Shown piece after piece: positions 60,222 to 64,000 of a stretch of 64,000 nucleotides of DNA. Made by a program: the position numbers and the translations under genes. The notes beneath the pieces are model-generated. The model was not told the DNA's origin. It saw only the letters and a program-made list of their open reading frames with translations, and searched no databases. Location: positions 1 through 64,000 of the forward strand of contig NZ_KE387238.1 in assembly GCF_000430765.1 (NCBI RefSeq), in the 5' to 3' direction. Within the stretch, counting starts at the first letter, position 1. Every line of letters begins with the position of its first letter. This DNA is from Peribacillus kribbensis DSM 17871. Lineage in GTDB: Bacteria; Bacillota; Bacilli; Bacillales; DSM-1321.

Positions 60222-61641
60222 AGATGGATATTTCTCCACGTATGAGCATGATGATGGCGACTACTGAAACTACCAGGATAGTTGCTGCCACCCACGGTTC
60301 GTATCCTTTGAATAATTTCTGCTGTTTCTGTTTCTGTGCAGCTGAATAGATGAGCATGCCCGGCAGGTATAATAAGATGGTCAATAACAGATAACCCAGC
60401 CCGCCTGCATAGATGAGCCAGACCGAATAAGCTGCCGCAATGATTCCAAGCAGCAGGTTCCATATCCTGTTTTTGCTTTTATGCTGCCATGAATGCTTAA
60501 TCTGATACAAGGCAGAGAAAAGATACGGAAGCAGAATGGCAGAGGAAGCCAGGGAAAACGCCAGCTGGTATGGCTTCTCTGAGAATAGAAAGGTCAAAAG
60601 GAAAATTTGGACCAACAGATTGGATACTAACAGGGACCGGCTCGGTGCCTGGTTTTTATTTTCCTTTAAAAAGAAGTTCGGAAACAATTTCTCTTTTGCT
60701 GCTGCATACGGAATTTCCGCCGTTACAATAGTCCAGCCGAGCCATGCTCCCAACAGGGAGACGATCAGGCCGATATTCACGAGGGAAGCACCCCATTTTC
60801 CTGTCACTGCCTCCAGTACATAGGCAAGCGAAGGGTTCTTCAGCTTAGAAAGCTCTGCTGCATCAAGCACCCCCAAGGACGCAACAGAAATAAGCACATA
60901 AATGGCAAGCGTGGAGATCAAGCCAATTACGGTTGCCCTTCCAACATCACGGCGGTATGCTGCCCTTCCCGAAAGTAAAACCGCTCCTTCAAATCCAAGG
61001 AATACCCATAATGTGATGAGCATGGTGCTCTTTACCTGAGGAAATACATCTCCCAAGGAAAAATCAGCTGTTCCCCAGAATTGAGTTTTAAAGACTGCAG
61101 GATCAAATGCAAAGATGGTAATCACGATAAATAATAAAATCGGAATCAGCTTGGCTGCGGTTGTGATCATATTCACAATCGATGCGGATTTTACGCCCTG
61201 CAGCACCAAAATATGCACAGCCCACAATACAATGGATGCCGCAACGATAGAAGAAACATTTTTCCCTGTGAACTTCGGATAAAAATACCCTGCTGCATTG
61301 ATGAGCAGGGTAGCAAAGGCAACATTCCCCAAAAAAGCGGAACACCAATATCCCCAGGCGCTATTAAAACCTATGTATTGACCGAAGCCTGCCTTGGCAT
61401 AAGAAAATATTCCGCCATCTAAATCAGGACGCCTGTTATTTAGATTTTGAAAACTTAGGCCCAGAGCCAGAATTCCGATCCCTGTTATCAGCCAGCCTAT
61501 AAGAATAGCCCCTGTGCCTGCTCCCTGTGTAATATCACTCGGCAGATTAAAGGCTCCTCCCCCGATGACCGATCCTATTACAAGCGCTACCAGCGGCAGC
61601 AGCCCTAACTTTCCACGAGCCTGCATTTCCTGTTCTTCCAT
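60220..61641 (-). CDS. APC-superfamily amino acid antiporter, ArcD-like
   Basis: 473 residues, about 12-13 helices. LVIGSVIGGGAFNLPSDI (helix 1 substrate motif), WVFLGFEGAVLLSGRA (helix 6) and AEIPYAAAKEKLFP are typical of the basic amino acid/polyamine antiporter family that includes arginine:ornithine exchangers. AAGGAGG is 9 nt before the ATG. Convergent to T-box argS, which supports an arginine-related role, though no T-box was seen on its own leader. Cytosolic membrane protein. Confidence 0.85.
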   Translation of the reverse strand: MEEQEMQARGKLGLLPLVALVIGSVIGGGAFNLPSDITQGAGTGAILIGWLITGIGILALGLSFQNLNNRRPDLDGGIFSYAKAGFGQYIGFNSAWGYWCSAFLGNVAFATLLINAAGYFYPKFTGKNVSSIVAASIVLWAVHILVLQGVKSASIVNMITTAAKLIPILLFIVITIFAFDPAVFKTQFWGTADFSLGDVFPQVKSTMLITLWVFLGFEGAVLLSGRAAYRRDVGRATVIGLISTLAIYVLISVASLGVLDAAELSKLKNPSLAYVLEAVTGKWGASLVNIGLIVSLLGAWLGWTIVTAEIPYAAAKEKLFPNFFLKENKNQAPSRSLLVSNLLVQIFLLTFLFSEKPYQLAFSLASSAILLPYLFSALYQIKHSWQHKSKNRIWNLLLGIIAAAYSVWLIYAGGLGYLLLTILLYLPGMLIYSAAQKQKQQKLFKGYEPWVAATILVVSVVAIIMLIRGEISI

Positions 61642-61959
61642 TAAGTTCGGCCTCCTTCAATTCATTTGTCAGTTTTTCCAAAAGCAGCTTACTTATGTAA
61701 GAGGTTTTCCTATAATAAAGGAATTCAGGTTTTCTGACCGCGAAATTTAAAAATAGCACAGGGCACCGTTCCCTACAAGGATTTTTTCCATGGAAATGTG
61801 ACCCAAAGATGATGGCACAGCTGCTTTACAGGTATGGAAGGGATTCTTCCTACCAATAAAATCGCCATTAATAAGAAAGCTCTATTCTAAGGCTCTTTTT
61901 TAAAAGATTGTTGTTTTTTTAAAGAGTCTGAAAGGGACCCCCATTATTAAACAGGTTGA

Positions 61960-62095
61960 TTGGAGCGGAAGGTGCTAGACTCCTGATCCAGCTCCAAGCT
62001 GAGCCCCTCGAGTCATAAGCCAATCCGTCTATGGGAAGAAAAACACTCCCCACAGCCGGCTCGTCTTATGCTTGTCGGGTCTCTGCCTGCCAAGA
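61960..62095. repeat. Interspersed Bacillus-type repeat (unit 1)
   Basis: Begins TGGAGCGGAAGGTGCTAGAC and contains AGCCCCTCGAGTCATAAGCC with the partial complement GGCTCGTCTTATGCTTGTCGG 50 nt further, so it can fold into a long hairpin. I recognise the type from intergenic regions of other Bacillus genomes. No coding potential. Confidence 0.7.
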
Positions 62096-62159
62096 GGTTC
62101 ACTGCTTATTTTAATATAGATGAACATTGACCTCTTAATATTGTCATATTTAGCAGGCA

Positions 62160-62273
62160 CCGCTTTCCGCTTTTCTAAGCGGGATTAGCGGGACAGGTGA
62201 GACCCCGCAAGCGCAGCCGAGGAGGCTCACCGCCCGCCCCGCGGAAAGCGAGCATCCTGGAGCGGAAATCAAC
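62160..62273. repeat. Interspersed Bacillus-type repeat (unit 2)
   Basis: CGCTTTCCGC at the left is complementary to GCGGAAAGCG at the right (62160-62169, 62241-62250), with GTGAGACCCCGCAAGCGCAG and GAGGAGGCTCACC between: a nested inverted repeat of about 110 bp. It ends GGAGCGGAAATCAACC, resembling the beginning of unit 1. 61642-62392 holds no gene. Confidence 0.75.
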
Positions 62274-62360
62274 CACCTTGTTCCAAAGCAACAAAGTTTG
62301 CGATAACAGCCTTCTAAAAAATCGTTGCTTAGGAACGGAAGGTGCTTAAATACAGCCTAA

Positions 62361-62392
62361 AAAAAGAAAAAAGCAGCGCGGCTGCTTTTTTC
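62361..62392 (-). terminator. Terminator of the dacC-like gene
   Basis: AAGCAGC / GCTGCTT stem with a 3-nt loop and long A and T tracts on each side. Confidence 0.88.
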
Positions 62393-63877
62393 TTACTGAT
62401 TCGCAAGGATGGCTGCTGCTTTATCTTCCACTTCCTTTCCTTTTGAATCGTCTATCAAATTGTTTAACAGAATGGAAAAAATCAATTTCTTCCCGCTTTT
62501 CGTCTTAACATATCCAGACAAGGAACTGACAGTCGAAATCGAACCCGTCTTCGCAATGATATTCCCTTTCAGCGGCGCAGTCTTCATCCTGTTCCGAAGT
62601 GTCCCCCCTGTCATCCTGTCACTGGCTCCTGCGACTGGGAGTGAATGCAGATAAGAAGAAAACCATTCCTCATCCTGTATGTGATAAAGCAGGTTCGTTA
62701 CTTCATTGGCCGTAACGAGGTCCACGTGGGAAACCCCTGAGCCGTCCCTCATCACCATTGTCTTGGTGTTCACGCCAAATTTCGGCAGCTCACCATTTAT
62801 TACCTCAAGGCCTTTTTTCCAGCTGCCTTCCCCTTTTTTCTTTTTACCCATTTCCTTCACTAGCGTTTCTGCATGTGTATTGTTGCTGAGTTTCATAAAC
62901 GGAACAAAAAGATCGCTCATACTCATGGATTTATGTACCGCCAGAACCTTGGCTGTCTTGGGAGCTGTACCATCCTTTTCGCTGCCCGTCAGTTTGATTC
63001 CCTGTTCCTTCAGTGACTGTTTAAATACATTCCGTGTGTATCCAGTCGGGTTCCAGACAGCGGCCCATTCCTTTACGGCAGAAGCCTTGGCAGGAATGGT
63101 CCCTTCTACGGTGATCGTATTGCTGCCGTGATCCCTTTTATAGGAAATGTTCGATTTTCCGCCAGCTGCTGAAGTCTTTGCTTTGTTCACGACTTTCACA
63201 TAATCATTTTTAGGGGTCACAGTGACAGACGCCTGTTTTCCAGCCGCAGAAGCCGGAACGATCGTTAGAATCACCGTCCCTGCATCATAATCTTCATTGG
63301 GAGAAAGAGTAAGAGCGGAAATCCCTGCCCCATAATACTCCATCTCATCGCTCCACGGAAGATCCAAGGAATATCGTTCCTTATCATACCAGCTGTCGTC
63401 ACTGATAAGGCTTCCTTGAATGGTATAAATTCCTTTTTGCTTTAAATTCTTTGCCAGGTTATCCAAATCCTTCTCAAGCAGGGTTACATCCCCTTTGCCC
63501 CTTAAATAAACATTTCCCTGGAGCTCATGCCCTTTGATTTTTCCGTCCATTAAAACTTCCGTGCTGAACTTATAATTCTCACCCAGCACTGAAAGGGCAG
63601 AAGCAGCTGTAAACAGCTTCAGATTTGACGCCGGCCTTAGTCTTGTATTCCCAATATGCTCATAAAAAATTTTCCCATTATCCGCAGACCTGACACTGAT
63701 TCCGGCAAGGCCGCCTGACAGAATCGGATCCTTGTTTAAAAGAGTATTCAAGCTGTCGGTTAAACTCCCTCCGCTTGCTCCCGCTTTTACTGCGGAATCA
63801 TGGTCTGCGACCAAGGGGACAATGGCAAAAACCAAAATCAGAACCGAAACGACAACTATTCTTACATTTTTCCTCAA
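62393..63877 (-). CDS. dacC: D-alanyl-D-alanine carboxypeptidase/endopeptidase (PBP4-type, DacC)
   Basis: 494 residues, peptidase family S13. Signal peptide ([19 protein letters not shown]). Active-site motifs: SNLK (Ser84-Lys87), SNN in [10 protein letters not shown], and KTG in [14 protein letters not shown] large insertion between the first two motifs (about 110-320) is typical of class C PBP4. It trims or opens peptidoglycan peptides outside the cell. TTG start with GGCGGG upstream; the promoter lies near the window edge. Similar in layout to B. subtilis PBP4a. Confidence 0.9.
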   Translation of the reverse strand: MRKNVRIVVVSVLILVFAIVPLVADHDSAVKAGASGGSLTDSLNTLLNKDPILSGGLAGISVRSADNGKIFYEHIGNTRLRPASNLKLFTAASALSVLGENYKFSTEVLMDGKIKGHELQGNVYLRGKGDVTLLEKDLDNLAKNLKQKGIYTIQGSLISDDSWYDKERYSLDLPWSDEMEYYGAGISALTLSPNEDYDAGTVILTIVPASAAGKQASVTVTPKNDYVKVVNKAKTSAAGGKSNISYKRDHGSNTITVEGTIPAKASAVKEWAAVWNPTGYTRNVFKQSLKEQGIKLTGSEKDGTAPKTAKVLAVHKSMSMSDLFVPFMKLSNNTHAETLVKEMGKKKKGEGSWKKGLEVINGELPKFGVNTKTMVMRDGSGVSHVDLVTANEVTNLLYHIQDEEWFSSYLHSLPVAGASDRMTGGTLRNRMKTAPLKGNIIAKTGSISTVSSLSGYVKTKSGKKLIFSILLNNLIDDSKGKEVEDKAAAILANQ

Positions 63878-64000
63878 TAAAAAGGCCCGCCTTTCCTATA
63901 TTTTATATCTTAATTCGCCAAAAGTGCGAAAAATCCCTTTTTTTGTCATATAAATAAAAGAATTAGCGAGCCCTGCATAGACAGTTTGGAAATCATAAGC

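Overview
The window is chromosomal DNA of a low-to-mid GC, endospore-forming Bacillaceae (a Bacillus / Cytobacillus / Mesobacillus type genome). Evidence: small spore-coat-like proteins at the left edge, ClpE behind two CtsR boxes, an arginine T-box, an intracellular subtilisin, DUF1292, IDEAL-domain and YpzG-like small proteins, GGAGG ribosome binding sites, TTG/GTG starts, and Bacillus-type intergenic repeats. No rRNA, tRNA, intact insertion sequence, prophage or CRISPR array was seen. About four fifths of the genes are on the minus strand, as expected if this arm is replicated right to left.

Layout. 0-6.6 kb: 52-bp repeats, an EamA transporter, two spore-coat-like genes, a short-chain dehydrogenase, a ketopantoate-reductase-like enzyme, a HemD-like enzyme, a compact nitrilase-family hydrolase, DUF1292. 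6.8-8.7 kb: an exported oligoendopeptidase F. 8.7-9.9 kb: about 1.2 kb without a recognisable gene. 9.9-11.3 kb: a three-gene membrane protein / XRE regulator operon. 11.5-12.9 kb: the highlight, a replication terminator protein (RTP) gene with four Ter-like sites, all in one orientation, just upstream of it. 13-18 kb: a redox group (OYE, nitroreductase, ABM monooxygenase), an Rrf2 regulator with two matching operators, a sulfite-oxidase-like enzyme and a serine hydrolase. 18-22 kb: a luciferase-like oxidoreductase, DinB, a MerR/coiled-coil protein, a long-form SpeD, and a 104-bp tandem repeat array.

22.4-31 kb: an eight-gene carbohydrate operon. A LacI regulator is followed by a binding protein, two permeases, ThuA, two Gfo/Idh/MocA dehydrogenases and a TIM-barrel epimerase-like protein. 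It has no glycoside hydrolase, kinase or ATPase, which points to uptake followed by oxidative (keto-sugar) processing and a shared MsmX-type ATPase. 32-38 kb: an MFS exporter, RpiA, a possible aromatic/oxidative group (ferredoxin, LigB-type dioxygenase, luciferase-like oxidoreductase, OsmC) and an SH3b amidase.

38-47 kb: a GT2 glycosyltransferase - Fpg-like - Nfo-like run, divergent from an LtaS-like membrane sulfatase across a perfect palindrome; D-amino acid transaminase; a Mug-ExoA repair operon; a GNAT and an HD protein. 47-54 kb: a chemoreceptor fragment, a DDAH-like hydrolase, an erythromycin-esterase-like protein, an Lrp remnant and ClpE. 54-64 kb: acyl-CoA thioesterase, a signal-less endonuclease I overlapping an intracellular subtilisin, GalU, T-box-controlled argS converging on an ArcD-type permease, two multicopy-type repeats, and the DacC PBP. 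Palindromes with a GGGAAATGGGGAC core occur at 48.5, 56.7 and 60.2 kb.
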